From Chryseobacterium lathyri (lineage in GTDB: Bacteria > Bacteroidota > Bacteroidia > Flavobacteriales > Weeksellaceae): a stretch of DNA of 64,000 nucleotides. The notes beneath the pieces were generated by a model. The model ran no database searches and had not been told where the DNA came from. It saw nothing but the letters and a program-made list of their open reading frames with translations. The stretch is from the NCBI RefSeq assembly GCF_030812195.1, contig NZ_JAUSSF010000002.1, forward strand, positions 310,001-374,000. Reading direction: 5' to 3'. Positions 16,840 through 25,185 of this stretch are shown here, in pieces; positions within the stretch are counted from its first letter, which is position 1, and each line of letters opens with the position of its first letter. The position numbers and the translations under genes were made by a program.

Positions 16840-18002
16840 TGTCAGATAACAAAAAAATACATGTTCTTTTCAGACACCGTTCCATGGAAATGGGTGGTGT
16901 AGAAAAAGTAATTCTCAGCATCCTCAATAATCTTAATCCTGAAAAATTTGATATAACAGTATGTCTGAATCTGAATCAGGGTGAATTAAGGGATGAATTC
17001 CCGAAACACGTTAAAAAAATATATTTTACCGATGGAAAGGAAGATTTCTCTAAAAATCCATTGATCCATAAATTGCAGCTGATTCGCAGAAGGCTGAAGC
17101 TTTCACGCGCTTTAAAAAATCATAAAATCTCCGACCATCTTTTAGGAAATAAAAAATTCGATATCGAAATCGCCCCTACCTACTCAGCGTTTTCATCCGT
17201 CATCAAATCAAGTAATAAAGCTTCAAAGAAAGTTGGATGGTTTCATTCCGAAATCAATGTGCCTACTTTGCAGCCGCTGGTTCCTGATATTCTTGAAAAT
17301 TTTCCACAGTTTGACCACATGATTTACTGTTCGCAGAAAATCAAGGATCTGATGCACAAACATTATCCGGAACTGAAATATCCTGAAGAAAGTGTAGTGA
17401 TCAACGCCATTCCTATCGATGAAATTAAAAGAAAAGCGCAGGAAAAGATAGAAACTCTCCCTGAAGGACCCGTTTTTGTCTCGGTAGGACGCCTTCACAA
17501 CAGAAAAGGATACCATAAACTGATCGATGCCCACAAAAGGTTAATTGATGAAGGTTTTCACCACAGCATAATCGTTGTAGGCAGCGGTGAAGAAATGAAA
17601 AATCTTACCGAACAGATCCGTGTAAATAATGTTCAGGATACTTTTATTCTGAGCGGCAACAGGATGAACCCTTATCCCTATGTAAAAAATGCGGATTATT
17701 TTATTCTGCCTTCCGAATCCGAAGCATGGCCATTAGTAATCGCCGAAGCCCTGATCCTTCAGAAGCCTATCATTGCTACCGATACGGGAGATGTAGGTGT
17801 TATGATCAAAGACAAGGAAACTGGGTACCTCATCAATTACGAAACGGATGAGATGTATGCCGCCATGAAGACCTTTCTAACGGATCCGGAGCTTATTGCC
17901 AGGATCAGTAAAAATCTGGAAACCATTGAGGGCCAGTTTGACAATCAGAAAATTTTTGATGCGGTAGAAGGGATTTTTGAAGATCTTTACCAGAAAAGTT
18001 AG
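16839..18002 (+). CDS. glycosyltransferase family 4
   Basis: The 387-residue GT-B protein has an N-terminal GGVEKVILSIL motif near 22-32 characteristic of GT4, FVSVGRLHNRKGYHKLIDAH near 210-229 at the start of the donor domain, and PSESEAWPLVIAEALILQKP near 290-309, where E-x7-E-like residues bind the nucleotide sugar. It is coupled to the preceding family 2 enzyme by a TAATG overlap. The end overlaps the convergent ketoreductase gene by four bases, leaving no room for a terminator between them. It is a clear paralogue of the enzyme at 23043. Confidence 0.92.
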   Translation: MSDNKKIHVLFRHRSMEMGGVEKVILSILNNLNPEKFDITVCLNLNQGELRDEFPKHVKKIYFTDGKEDFSKNPLIHKLQLIRRRLKLSRALKNHKISDHLLGNKKFDIEIAPTYSAFSSVIKSSNKASKKVGWFHSEINVPTLQPLVPDILENFPQFDHMIYCSQKIKDLMHKHYPELKYPEESVVINAIPIDEIKRKAQEKIETLPEGPVFVSVGRLHNRKGYHKLIDAHKRLIDEGFHHSIIVVGSGEEMKNLTEQIRVNNVQDTFILSGNRMNPYPYVKNADYFILPSESEAWPLVIAEALILQKPIIATDTGDVGVMIKDKETGYLINYETDEMYAAMKTFLTDPELIARISKNLETIEGQFDNQKIFDAVEGIFEDLYQKS

Positions 18003-18757
18003 TGGGCGGAATATCCTCCGTCTACTACAAGATTCGACCCCGTAATCCATTTTGAGGCATCTGAAAGCAGGAAAATGCAGGCATTGGCCACATCTTCGGG
18101 CTGCCCTATTCCCAGCGGATGTTTTTTAAGGATCTCTTCAGCAGCGTTTTCCCCAATGTTCTCAAACATTTTTTCCAGTATGGGGGTATTGACCATAGCC
18201 GGGCTTACGCTGTTTACCCTTACTCCACTTCTTGAAAGTTCCATAGCCAGAGAGCGTGCGCCGGAAACTACAGCGCCTTTACTTGCTGAATAAGCAGCTT
18301 TCCCGATTTCGCCAACCATTCCTGCGACTGAGGAAATAAAGACAAAACTGGAAGTTTCGTTTTTGTATTTTTTAAGGGATAAAATTTTGGCAATTTCAAA
18401 CCCCGAGATCACATTGACAGCAAAAATATCTGCATAGAGCTGGGGAGTATGTTTTTTCAGCGGCAGCGTTTTTTCTATTCCCGCGCAGTGGATGAACCCT
18501 GAGACTTTACCTAAGACTGATACTTTTTCAGCGATCAGGTCTTCAAGATTTTCAGCACTGGTGATATCTGCAATAATGGTTTCAGATTTGGTATCCGGAG
18601 CAAGCATAGATACTGTCTTTTGCAGCTCTTCTTCATTTCTGGCAATAAGGATAAGATGTGCCCCACCCCTGCTACATTCTACAGAACAGCTTCTCCCGAT
18701 ACCGGAAGAAGCGCCTGTAATAAGAATTACTTTGTCTTTTAAAGAAAACGGATTCAT
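17999..18757 (-). CDS. short-chain dehydrogenase/reductase, FabG-like 3-oxoacyl-ACP reductase
   Basis: The 252-residue protein has the NAD(P)-binding TGASSGIG motif at residues 14-21, a structural N115 in FAVNV, and the catalytic S142/S143, Y156 and K160 (AAYSASK). It belongs to the classical SDR family, and the closest look is to FabG. Its start overlaps the acyl carrier protein stop by one base (TAATG), and a KAS III gene precedes that, so a 3-oxoacyl-ACP substrate is the natural inference. The neighbouring glycosyltransferases suggest that the hydroxyacyl product is used to decorate a sugar. A sugar-oxidoreductase role is possible but less likely given the ACP coupling. Confidence 0.88.
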   Translation of the reverse strand: MNPFSLKDKVILITGASSGIGRSCSVECSRGGAHLILIARNEEELQKTVSMLAPDTKSETIIADITSAENLEDLIAEKVSVLGKVSGFIHCAGIEKTLPLKKHTPQLYADIFAVNVISGFEIAKILSLKKYKNETSSFVFISSVAGMVGEIGKAAYSASKGAVVSGARSLAMELSRSGVRVNSVSPAMVNTPILEKMFENIGENAAEEILKKHPLGIGQPEDVANACIFLLSDASKWITGSNLVVDGGYSAH

Positions 18758-18990
18758 TAATCTTCAAAGTTTTCTTTACCAATAACATTCATCAGGTCAG
18801 AAACGGTTTCTATATCTTTAAAATGCTTTGTGTCAATTTTCTTATCGAAATTCTCATCAACAAATGCAATGACGGAAAGCAGACTGATAGAATCATAGCT
18901 TTCCAACTGTTTCAGGTTGGTTTCAATTGTTAGTGTTTCGTCTTCTTCTAATTCTTCTTGTAATTTCTCTAAAAAAACGGATGTCTTCAT
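18757..18990 (-). CDS. acyl carrier protein
   Basis: This 77-residue acidic protein has the size and four-helix pattern of an ACP. The phosphopantetheine attachment site is Ser34 in ESYDSISLLSV, a slight variant of the usual DSL. It is not the main fatty-acid ACP by sequence: the motif is divergent and the gene lies between KAS III and an SDR in a polysaccharide locus. It ends one base into the SDR start. It should carry the acyl chain made by its neighbours to an acyltransferase. Confidence 0.9.
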   Translation of the reverse strand: MKTSVFLEKLQEELEEDETLTIETNLKQLESYDSISLLSVIAFVDENFDKKIDTKHFKDIETVSDLMNVIGKENFED

Positions 18991-19021
18991 ATATTTTTAT
19001 TTTACAACATTATGTTACTAT

Positions 19022-19996
19022 TTAAATTTCCATCACGGTCGCTCCCCAGGAATATCCTACTCCGAAACCGGCCATCAATATCCGGTCTCCTTCCTTCAGT
19101 ATTCCTTTATCCATCATATTTTTCAGGGCGATAGGAATGGTTGCAGAAACTGTATTTCCTGTGTTTTCCATGTCAATATAAAACTTTTCTGCCGGTATTT
19201 TGGTTTTTTTTCTTAAATAATTCAGCATAAAAGAATTGGCCTGGTGAAAAACAAAATGATCGATATCTTCCATCGTCAGTCCGTTTGTTTCCAAAGTTTC
19301 TTTTACCAGCCCCGGAATATTTTCAATGGTAAAATTAAAAATTTCGGGCCCGTTCATGTAAAGATTTTCAGGATCAAAATCATTTTCAGGATTGAGTTCA
19401 AAATCTGTTTTGAAAGCTCCTTTCTTTACAATAAGATTTTCGGCACCACTCCCGTCTGTACCAAGGCAGAACTGGTAGCTTTTAGCCTTCTCATCCTTCT
19501 CTACAATCACTGATGCAGATGCATCCCCGAATATGCTTCGGTTGGCCTTATCTTTTGGGTTGATATGCTTCGTATAGGTTTCTGATGTGATCAATAAAAT
19601 ACTTTTCGCAATACCGGCTGCTACTAATCCTTTAGCAAAAGCCAGTCCATAAACGAATCCGGAACAGCCAAGATTAAAATCCATTGCTCCTATATTTCTT
19701 CTGAGGCCAAGTCTGTCCTGAAGGATACAGGCGGTAGTGGGAAGAAAATAATCGGGGCTTTGGGTACAGAAAAGAATAAAATCTACTTTATTTCTGTCAT
19801 AATTTTCGAAGATTTTTTCGGAAGATTTTACAGCAAGCTCCAATACGGTCTCGCTGTCTGAGGAAATATGTCGTTGTCTGATGCCTACTTTCTCATGAAT
19901 TCTATCAGAGCTCCATTCAGGAAACTCTTTCTCAAGATCCTCATTTGTAAGAACCTGCTCTGGTAAATAATATTCTATTTTGGAAACTTTTATCAT
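19022..19996 (-). CDS. 3-oxoacyl-ACP synthase III (KAS III, FabH-like)
   Basis: With the ATG at 19996 the protein has 324 residues and an intact Cys-His-Asn triad: C111 in NLGCSGF, H251 in FVFHQAN and N281 in ENTGNTVSA. The glycine-rich GFGVGYSWGA end is present. KAS III enzymes condense an acyl-CoA primer with malonyl-ACP. I reject an upstream start at 20017 because TACTTTTG (20015-20022 on the minus strand) occupies that place as a promoter. It heads a three-gene minus-strand operon with ACP and SDR, and there is no FabF, FabZ or FabI nearby, so a short 3-hydroxyacyl-ACP is the expected product. Confidence 0.92.
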   Translation of the reverse strand: MIKVSKIEYYLPEQVLTNEDLEKEFPEWSSDRIHEKVGIRQRHISSDSETVLELAVKSSEKIFENYDRNKVDFILFCTQSPDYFLPTTACILQDRLGLRRNIGAMDFNLGCSGFVYGLAFAKGLVAAGIAKSILLITSETYTKHINPKDKANRSIFGDASASVIVEKDEKAKSYQFCLGTDGSGAENLIVKKGAFKTDFELNPENDFDPENLYMNGPEIFNFTIENIPGLVKETLETNGLTMEDIDHFVFHQANSFMLNYLRKKTKIPAEKFYIDMENTGNTVSATIPIALKNMMDKGILKEGDRILMAGFGVGYSWGATVMEI

Positions 19997-20014
19997 ATAA
20001 ATTCTTTTTCTTTG

Positions 20015-20022
20015 CAAAAGTA
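20015..20022 (-). promoter_or_regulatory. TAnnTTTG -7 element for the KAS III-ACP-SDR operon
   Basis: The minus strand reads TACTTTTG 18 bases before the ATG at 19996, an exact match to the consensus. It fixes the start codon choice for the KAS III gene and shows that the module has its own promoter. Confidence 0.55.
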
Positions 20023-20040
20023 AAAAACAAATTCACAATA

Positions 20041-20610
20041 ATGATGTTCATATTCAGAATCGTATTAAAAATACATTCCATCTATCATGCTTTTCTCAAC
20101 AAAGCCAGCCTTGAGGTGGCAAAGTACCGCGGCATGAAGGTCGGGAAAAATTTCAATATGCCTGACAAAATTTATTTTGGAACAGAACCTTACCTGATTG
20201 AAATCGGAAATGATGTCAATATTGCTGCCGGAGTAAGATTTGTCAATCACGGAGGTACCACTACCCTCCTTAGAAAACTTCCCGGTTATGAAGATGCAAG
20301 GATCTTCGGAAGAATAAAAATCGGCAATAACAGCACAATTGGAATTAATTGTGTCATCACTCATGATGTACAGATCGGAAACAATTGTATTCTGGGAGCC
20401 AATTCTGTTTTGTCACAGTCGATGCCTGACAATACCGTTTTTATTGGCAATCCCGCACAGTTTCTGTGTACAATTGAAGATTATGGTGATATTGTTTTAA
20501 AAAGCAGCCCCGAATATCCTAGGGAACTGGAAAAAGACAGAAAAAAACTGGATGAATATATTAAGGCCAACCTCCCGTATAAATTCAAAAAGGCCAGAAG
20601 AATAAAATAA
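20041..20610 (+). CDS. hexapeptide-repeat O-acyltransferase (WbbJ-like)
   Basis: The 189-residue protein is built largely from left-handed beta-helix hexapeptide repeats ([LIV]-G-x4), for example IGNDVNIAAGVRFVNHGG near 59-76 and IGNNSTIGINCVITHDVQIG near 95-114, the latter with the conserved active-site His. Such trimeric enzymes move acetyl or longer acyl groups from CoA (or ACP) to a sugar hydroxyl or amine in the cytoplasm. It is divergent from the KAS III-ACP-SDR operon, with 44 bases between the start codons, which makes it a prime candidate to use that operon's product. A double ATG leaves the start uncertain by one codon. Its C-terminal end has a decayed echo near 21000-21055. Confidence 0.85.
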   Translation: MMFIFRIVLKIHSIYHAFLNKASLEVAKYRGMKVGKNFNMPDKIYFGTEPYLIEIGNDVNIAAGVRFVNHGGTTTLLRKLPGYEDARIFGRIKIGNNSTIGINCVITHDVQIGNNCILGANSVLSQSMPDNTVFIGNPAQFLCTIEDYGDIVLKSSPEYPRELEKDRKKLDEYIKANLPYKFKKARRIK

Positions 20611-20810
20611 GACACAAACACACAGATAACTCCGAAAATTTCATGCATTATACTACCAGATCAAACCTGGTGGTGTAGTCAAGGTGTTCTACCCTCACCT
20701 CAAGGCCTACAAGATAGGGCTACGACACAGAAGTCCTTTTTCTATACATCCTAAAAAAAATACTCTATTGATTCTTCGAAAAATAAGTATTCCGGATTTG
20801 TAATCTCAAC
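20611..20810 (+). pseudogene. decayed duplicate of the GT4 gene start
   Basis: This stretch aligns by eye with the beginning of the intact gene at 21070, including the leader (acacaaacacacagat versus acacaaatacacaaat). The start has become ATA at 20626-20628, one base has been inserted before TATACTACCAG, and the frame then reads YYQIKPGGVVKV (intact: YYQNIKPGGVAKV) before drifting to an early stop. A later block near 20740-20800 still matches the VHP and YIDSF region. The loss of the start, the frameshift and the substitutions show a dead copy. Confidence 0.8.
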
Positions 20811-20984
20811 CAAAAAGTCTCTAAGTATACATATTGTATGATTTGATTCGAATAAGGTTAAACATGTGTCATATCTATGTCATACCTGATTTTTCCCGTA
20901 AAAAAAATAAATAAAATAAGTTTGCTTCAAAATTCAAGAAGAGAGTAATTCACTCTGCAAAATTATTAAATAGATCATTTTCTA

Positions 20985-21055
20985 ATGATTACTTGTTTTA
21001 TGAATGGATAAGGTCAATCTATCTCCCTTATAAATTCAAAAAACCCGGGAAATAA
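20985..21055 (+). pseudogene. remnant of a duplicated hexapeptide acyltransferase 3' end
   Basis: Bases 21000-21055 match the last codons of the acyltransferase at 20041-20610: LPYKFKKPGK then stop here, LPYKFKKARRIK then stop there, with the same downstream acacaaa leader before the glycosyltransferase. Nothing of the hexapeptide domain remains upstream. Together with the fragment at 20611 it marks a tandem duplication of the acyltransferase-tail/GT-head segment. The 174 bases between the two fragments (20811-20984) show no gene. Confidence 0.7.
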
Positions 21056-21069
21056 ACACAAATACACAA

Positions 21070-22203
21070 ATGACTGGAAAAATTTTATTTGTATACTACC
21101 AGAATATTAAACCTGGTGGTGTAGCTAAGGTGCTCTGTAATCTCACCTCAGAGCTCATAGAGCAGAACTACGATATCGAAATCCTTTTTCTGATGGCTCC
21201 CCACAAGGATTTTTACCCTGTACATCCTAAGATAAAAAAACATTACATTGATTCTTTTGCAAATAAATATTCAAGATTTGCAACTTCCATTTATAAGAAG
21301 TACAATAAATTACCCAAAATATACAATATCCATGCGTATTTATATGATATGGGTTCTTATAAGGTTTTAAATGAGTGGATTCAGAAAAATCATCATAATT
21401 ACGACACTATTGTCTCCTGCTGGTATAAAATTTCCTCAATGTTTTCTTTAGACAGGGAAATCAGTAAAAAAACAATTGCCTGGGAACATATGAGTTATAA
21501 ATCCGGAGGCTTATTCTGGAATAAGGGTTTAAGACGCTATTATAAAAATTTAAGAACAGTTGTAAGTACCAATATCCCCGGTGAAAGACATTATAAAAAA
21601 ATTAATGAAAATTCACTAACTATTTATAATCTTATGGATAATGAAGTTGAAAATCAAAGTTATATTCAGCCCGATCAAAAGAAAAACATCATTTCTGTAG
21701 TTGCCAGACTTGACCCGGAAAAAAACATAAGTGCATTCATTGATATCATTTCTAAAACGAATCTGCCGGAAGACTGGAAAGTAGTTATTATAGGAAGTGG
21801 CAGAGATGAAAAATGTATCCGTCAGGAAGTGATTAATAAAAATCTGACCTCAAAAATTGAGCTTTTAGGAAACAAAAGTATGGAAGATGTTTATCAGCTT
21901 CTTATTTATTCCAAAATCAATTGCCTGACTTCTACTGCAGAAGCTTTGCCTACTATATTGATACAGGCCATGTTCTTTTCAAATACCTTGGTTGCGTATG
22001 ACTGTAATTATGGTCCTTCTGATATTATCAATAAAGAAAACGGATTTTTAATTCCCCTTCATGCTGAAAAAAAATTCATAACGGAACTTGAAAATCTCGT
22101 ACACAATGACAATAAATTAAACGCCTTGATGAAATCTTCATACAAAGAAACACACAAATGGAAGAAAGAAAAGATAGTACAACAGTGGAAACAGATTCTT
22201 TAG
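21070..22203 (+). CDS. glycosyltransferase family 4
   Basis: The 377-residue GT-B protein starts MTGKILFVYYQNIKPGGVAK, the glycine loop of the acceptor domain. SVVARLDPEKNISAFIDI near 212-229 opens the donor domain, and TSTAEALPTILIQAMFF near 287-303 holds the E-x7-E-type nucleotide-sugar site. It has no membrane span or signal peptide. It overlaps the following family 2 gene by 46 bases, more than usual in this locus. A broken second copy of its start lies directly upstream. Confidence 0.9.
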   Translation: MTGKILFVYYQNIKPGGVAKVLCNLTSELIEQNYDIEILFLMAPHKDFYPVHPKIKKHYIDSFANKYSRFATSIYKKYNKLPKIYNIHAYLYDMGSYKVLNEWIQKNHHNYDTIVSCWYKISSMFSLDREISKKTIAWEHMSYKSGGLFWNKGLRRYYKNLRTVVSTNIPGERHYKKINENSLTIYNLMDNEVENQSYIQPDQKKNIISVVARLDPEKNISAFIDIISKTNLPEDWKVVIIGSGRDEKCIRQEVINKNLTSKIELLGNKSMEDVYQLLIYSKINCLTSTAEALPTILIQAMFFSNTLVAYDCNYGPSDIINKENGFLIPLHAEKKFITELENLVHNDNKLNALMKSSYKETHKWKKEKIVQQWKQIL

Positions 22204-23036
22204 AATTATCCATTGTAATCCCTGTTTACAATACACCTCTAACTTATGTAAAAGAATGTCTGGAAAGTATTGATCGGGCTCAAATAGAATATTCTTACGA
22301 AATTATAATTGTGAACGACGGATCTACAGATTATGAATTAATGAATTTTCTGAAAGAATATAAAAATCCATACACAATTATTATTCATGAAGAGAATTCC
22401 GGCGTTTCAGCCAGCAGAAATATAGGTTTGAAACAGGCAAAAGGTGATTTTTTATTGTGCCTGGATTCAGATGACAAGCTATTACCGGCAATCAATGATG
22501 CCATTACCTATCTGACTAATAATAAAAAATACGATATTATATATTGTGATCTTCAATTTTTCGGAGATACTGATTTTTTATATAAAAAATGTGAATTTTC
22601 TAAATTTCAGCTCATGTATGTTACCAATATGCTCACGCTCTCTTCTACATTATTCCGTAAAAAATTAGTTTCTAAAGTATTATTTAATGAGACTCTTTCT
22701 TATTCGGAGGACAGAGATTTCTTTTCAAGGGCAGCGAGCCTGGGCTTCCAGTTCAAGCATTTTAAAAAACCTTTTTGCCTATACAGAAGGGTTTTCAACA
22801 ATCAATCCCTTTCACAAAAGAATATCGGCATGAAGCATGAAGTTGAATCGTTGATAAAATCCCAATTCAACGCCCATGTAGAAATTACGCCTGAAGAAGT
22901 TAACAAATATGTCATCAATAATTTCACTGCTCACAAAAAACATATTATTAAACTCCTATTAATAATATTTTTTCCATCTTTATTCAGTTATTTTGTATCC
23001 AGAAAATTTTACAAAAATAATATTGTAATCGACTAG
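22158..23036 (+). CDS. glycosyltransferase family 2
   Basis: The 292-residue GT-A protein has a 17-residue hydrophilic leader, then LSIVIPVYNTPLTYVKECLE, VNDGSTD near 52-58, SGVSASRNIGLKQAKGDF near 79-96 and DSDD near 102-105. SEDRDFFSRAASLGF near 181-195 gives the catalytic acidic region. The only start that includes the first beta strand is the ATG at 22158, inside the preceding gene, so the 46-base overlap seems real and implies coupled translation. The C-terminal ~30 residues are hydrophobic and basic and may touch the membrane. Confidence 0.88.
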   Translation: MEERKDSTTVETDSLELSIVIPVYNTPLTYVKECLESIDRAQIEYSYEIIIVNDGSTDYELMNFLKEYKNPYTIIIHEENSGVSASRNIGLKQAKGDFLLCLDSDDKLLPAINDAITYLTNNKKYDIIYCDLQFFGDTDFLYKKCEFSKFQLMYVTNMLTLSSTLFRKKLVSKVLFNETLSYSEDRDFFSRAASLGFQFKHFKKPFCLYRRVFNNQSLSQKNIGMKHEVESLIKSQFNAHVEITPEEVNKYVINNFTAHKKHIIKLLLIIFFPSLFSYFVSRKFYKNNIVID

Positions 23037-23042
23037 TAGTTT

Positions 23043-24194
23043 ATGTCACAAAAAAAGAAAATTCTTATTCGTATTGGTTCTCTCCGGCATGGCGGTGCAG
23101 AAAAAGTTCTCATCAACTTTCTCAAAAATCTTCCTGAAGATAAATATGAAATAGACCTGCTGATCAATCTTTACACAGGAATGTATATCAAGGAGGTTCC
23201 GTCGTGGGTCAACCTGCAATATCTCCTTAAAGGTGAAATGATTACCACCAACAGACCTCATGAAATCCCTGTAAAAGCATTCAGGGTACTTTATCAGAAA
23301 CTATTTCTTTGGTTTCCTGCTCTTCTTTACGGGTTTATTCTAAAAAATAAAAAGTATGACATAGAAATAGCAGCTATTCACGGAATGTACAGAGAACTTC
23401 TTTCCAGTCCTCAAAAAGATTCAAAAAAAATTATCTGGATACAGAATGATATTTTTAACCTGAAAGAATATACCCCGGATGTGATCAGACAACTTTTCCG
23501 GTTTGACAGGATACTGGTGATTTCTAACAAGCTGAAAGAGGAAATGCAGAAGGCTTCACAAAATGAAAAGGAAAAACAGGCAGTTATTAAAATTTACAAC
23601 CCGATAGATAAAGATGATACTTTAAATAAAGCGAATACAGCAATCGATGACTATCCTTTTTCCAACACCATTCCCACTTTTATTACCATTGGAACCGTGT
23701 ATCCTCAGAAGGGCTACGACAGACTTCTTGATGTACATAAAAAACTGATTGATGAGGGATTGAAACATCAGATTATTATTATTGGTGATGGTTTTGATTT
23801 TGAGAACATTCAGACAAAACTTAACCAACTGGGCCTTCAGGAAACCGTAAAAATGCTGGGCTTCAGAAGTAATCCTTATCCTTATCTAAAAAAAGCAGAT
23901 TTCTATATAATGTCTTCAAGACATGAAGGTTTCCCTACTATTATCGCGGAAGCTCTAATCTTGAATAAACCAATTGTATCTACAGATGTTTCCGGGATAA
24001 AAGATCTTCTTCAGGAAGGAAAATTAGGTATCATTATTCCAAATTCAGAGGATGGAATTTATGAAGGGATGAAGAAACTTTTGACCAGCCAGGAGCTTCC
24101 AGCTCATTATGAGAAAGAAATTGCAATGACTGATCTGCCCTTTGTACTGCATAAATCTGTAGCGCATCTTCAGGAAATCATTGATGAATTATAA
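23043..24194 (+). CDS. glycosyltransferase family 4
   Basis: The 383-residue GT-B protein begins with ILIRIGSLRHGGAEKVLINF, has FITIGTVYPQKGYDRLLDVH near 215-234 and SSRHEGFPTIIAEALILNKP near 290-309 with the E-x7-E pair, and keeps the GxxxLL end block. It is a paralogue of the enzyme at 16839: HKKLIDEG, NPYPYLKKADF and EALIL match in order. It overlaps the next gene by 11 bases. Donor unknown; a hexose or N-acetylhexosamine transfer is usual for the family. Confidence 0.92.
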   Translation: MSQKKKILIRIGSLRHGGAEKVLINFLKNLPEDKYEIDLLINLYTGMYIKEVPSWVNLQYLLKGEMITTNRPHEIPVKAFRVLYQKLFLWFPALLYGFILKNKKYDIEIAAIHGMYRELLSSPQKDSKKIIWIQNDIFNLKEYTPDVIRQLFRFDRILVISNKLKEEMQKASQNEKEKQAVIKIYNPIDKDDTLNKANTAIDDYPFSNTIPTFITIGTVYPQKGYDRLLDVHKKLIDEGLKHQIIIIGDGFDFENIQTKLNQLGLQETVKMLGFRSNPYPYLKKADFYIMSSRHEGFPTIIAEALILNKPIVSTDVSGIKDLLQEGKLGIIIPNSEDGIYEGMKKLLTSQELPAHYEKEIAMTDLPFVLHKSVAHLQEIIDEL

Positions 24195-24756
24195 AAAACT
24201 TAAAATGGGTTATACTGTCATACAAAAGGATTTTTACAGGGAAAGCGGAAAATGGCTCTCTTCATTTGAAATATGGAAAAAATGTATCAATCCGAATCTG
24301 CATTTTATTTATGTTTTGAGAAAAGCTCAGGAGTACAATAAAAGCCCTTTTTTAGGGATATTCTGGAAATTTATCCTCAGACATTATCAGATAAAATATG
24401 GCTATCAAATCTACCCGGAAACCGAGATAGGGGAAGGTTTTTATTTAGGTCACTGGGGAAGTTTAGTGATCAACCCTAAAGCTAAAATCGGGAAAAACTG
24501 TAATATGGCACAAGGCGTAACGATCGGCCAACAAAACCGGGGAAAACTTCAGGGTTTCCCTACAATTTGTGATGAAGTATGGATAGGTGCCAATGCTGTA
24601 ATTGTAGGTGGAATTACCATTGGAAACAATGTTTTAATTGCACCCAATTCGTATGTGAACTTTGATGTTCCTGCCAATTCCGTTGTGGTTGGAAATCCCG
24701 GAAAAATTTATCCAACAGAAAATGCTACAGAAGCTTACATCAACAATAAAATATAA
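24184..24756 (+). CDS. serine acetyltransferase-like hexapeptide O-acetyltransferase
   Basis: I start at ATG 24184 rather than the TTG one codon earlier, giving 190 residues. The N-terminal ~75 residues are helical. The rest is a left-handed beta helix with GHWGSLVINPKAKIG near 89-103, the His of GHWG being the likely catalytic base, and IGANAVIVGGITIGNNVLIA near 137-156. The pattern matches CysE/colanic-acid acetyltransferase relatives. In this locus it should acetylate a sugar rather than serine. It is the last gene of the polysaccharide run; no terminator hairpin was seen after it. Confidence 0.85.
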   Translation: MNYKKLKMGYTVIQKDFYRESGKWLSSFEIWKKCINPNLHFIYVLRKAQEYNKSPFLGIFWKFILRHYQIKYGYQIYPETEIGEGFYLGHWGSLVINPKAKIGKNCNMAQGVTIGQQNRGKLQGFPTICDEVWIGANAVIVGGITIGNNVLIAPNSYVNFDVPANSVVVGNPGKIYPTENATEAYINNKI

Positions 24757-25185
24757 AAATAATTGCTATAAATTTATAAATTGATGTAACATTTTTCTAA
24801 AAAAAATAATTCCTCTATTGTGGGGAAATATTTTTTTAGCGACTTTTGTTAAAAGTTTTTAAAAAATTTAAAGCAATTTTAAATTTTTAAACTCTTTTCT
24901 AAAAAACACAACATAACTTTAAAGCACAATAACATGGAAAAAAATTCACTTTCTAAACATGACGCAATGTTCTATATTGCTTTACCATTATTCCTGAAAC
25001 CTTCACGAATCTGATTTAAATCCCAAACACGGTCTTCATAGGAAACAATAAATATTTTTTATGGCGGAATTCCAGCCCTTATGAAACAGGTTGGGATTGG
25101 GAACATTCAATTAATATCTGTTGATAGGCATCTTACAGAATCCAACATCCTATTTTGTACAAAAACACTTTTAATTTTTATACGT
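24757..25185 (+). other. 429-base gap: upstream region of the giant secreted protein
   Basis: The gap is very A+T-rich with long A and T runs. It contains a 26-codon frame at 24934-25014 (MEKNSLSKHDAMFYIAL and so on) of no recognised family, which could be a leader, a gene remnant or chance. TATTTTG at 25151-25157 is one base short of the TAnnTTTG consensus and is the best promoter candidate for the gene at 25186. No tRNA, repeat or mobile element was seen. Confidence 0.5.

Noticed and set aside
22158..22203. The 46-base overlap of two glycosyltransferase genes looked like a frameshifted fusion
   Set aside because: Each protein is complete by family standards, with its own start and stop, so they are two overlapping genes.
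24934..25014. A 26-codon frame as a ribosomally made peptide precursor
   Set aside because: There is no modification enzyme, GG leader motif or transporter beside it; kept only as a note in the gap entry.
25081..25185. An in-frame ATG 35 codons before the chosen start of the giant secreted protein
   Set aside because: It would place a hydrophilic stretch ahead of a clear signal peptide that begins at 25186, and it overlaps the best promoter candidate.
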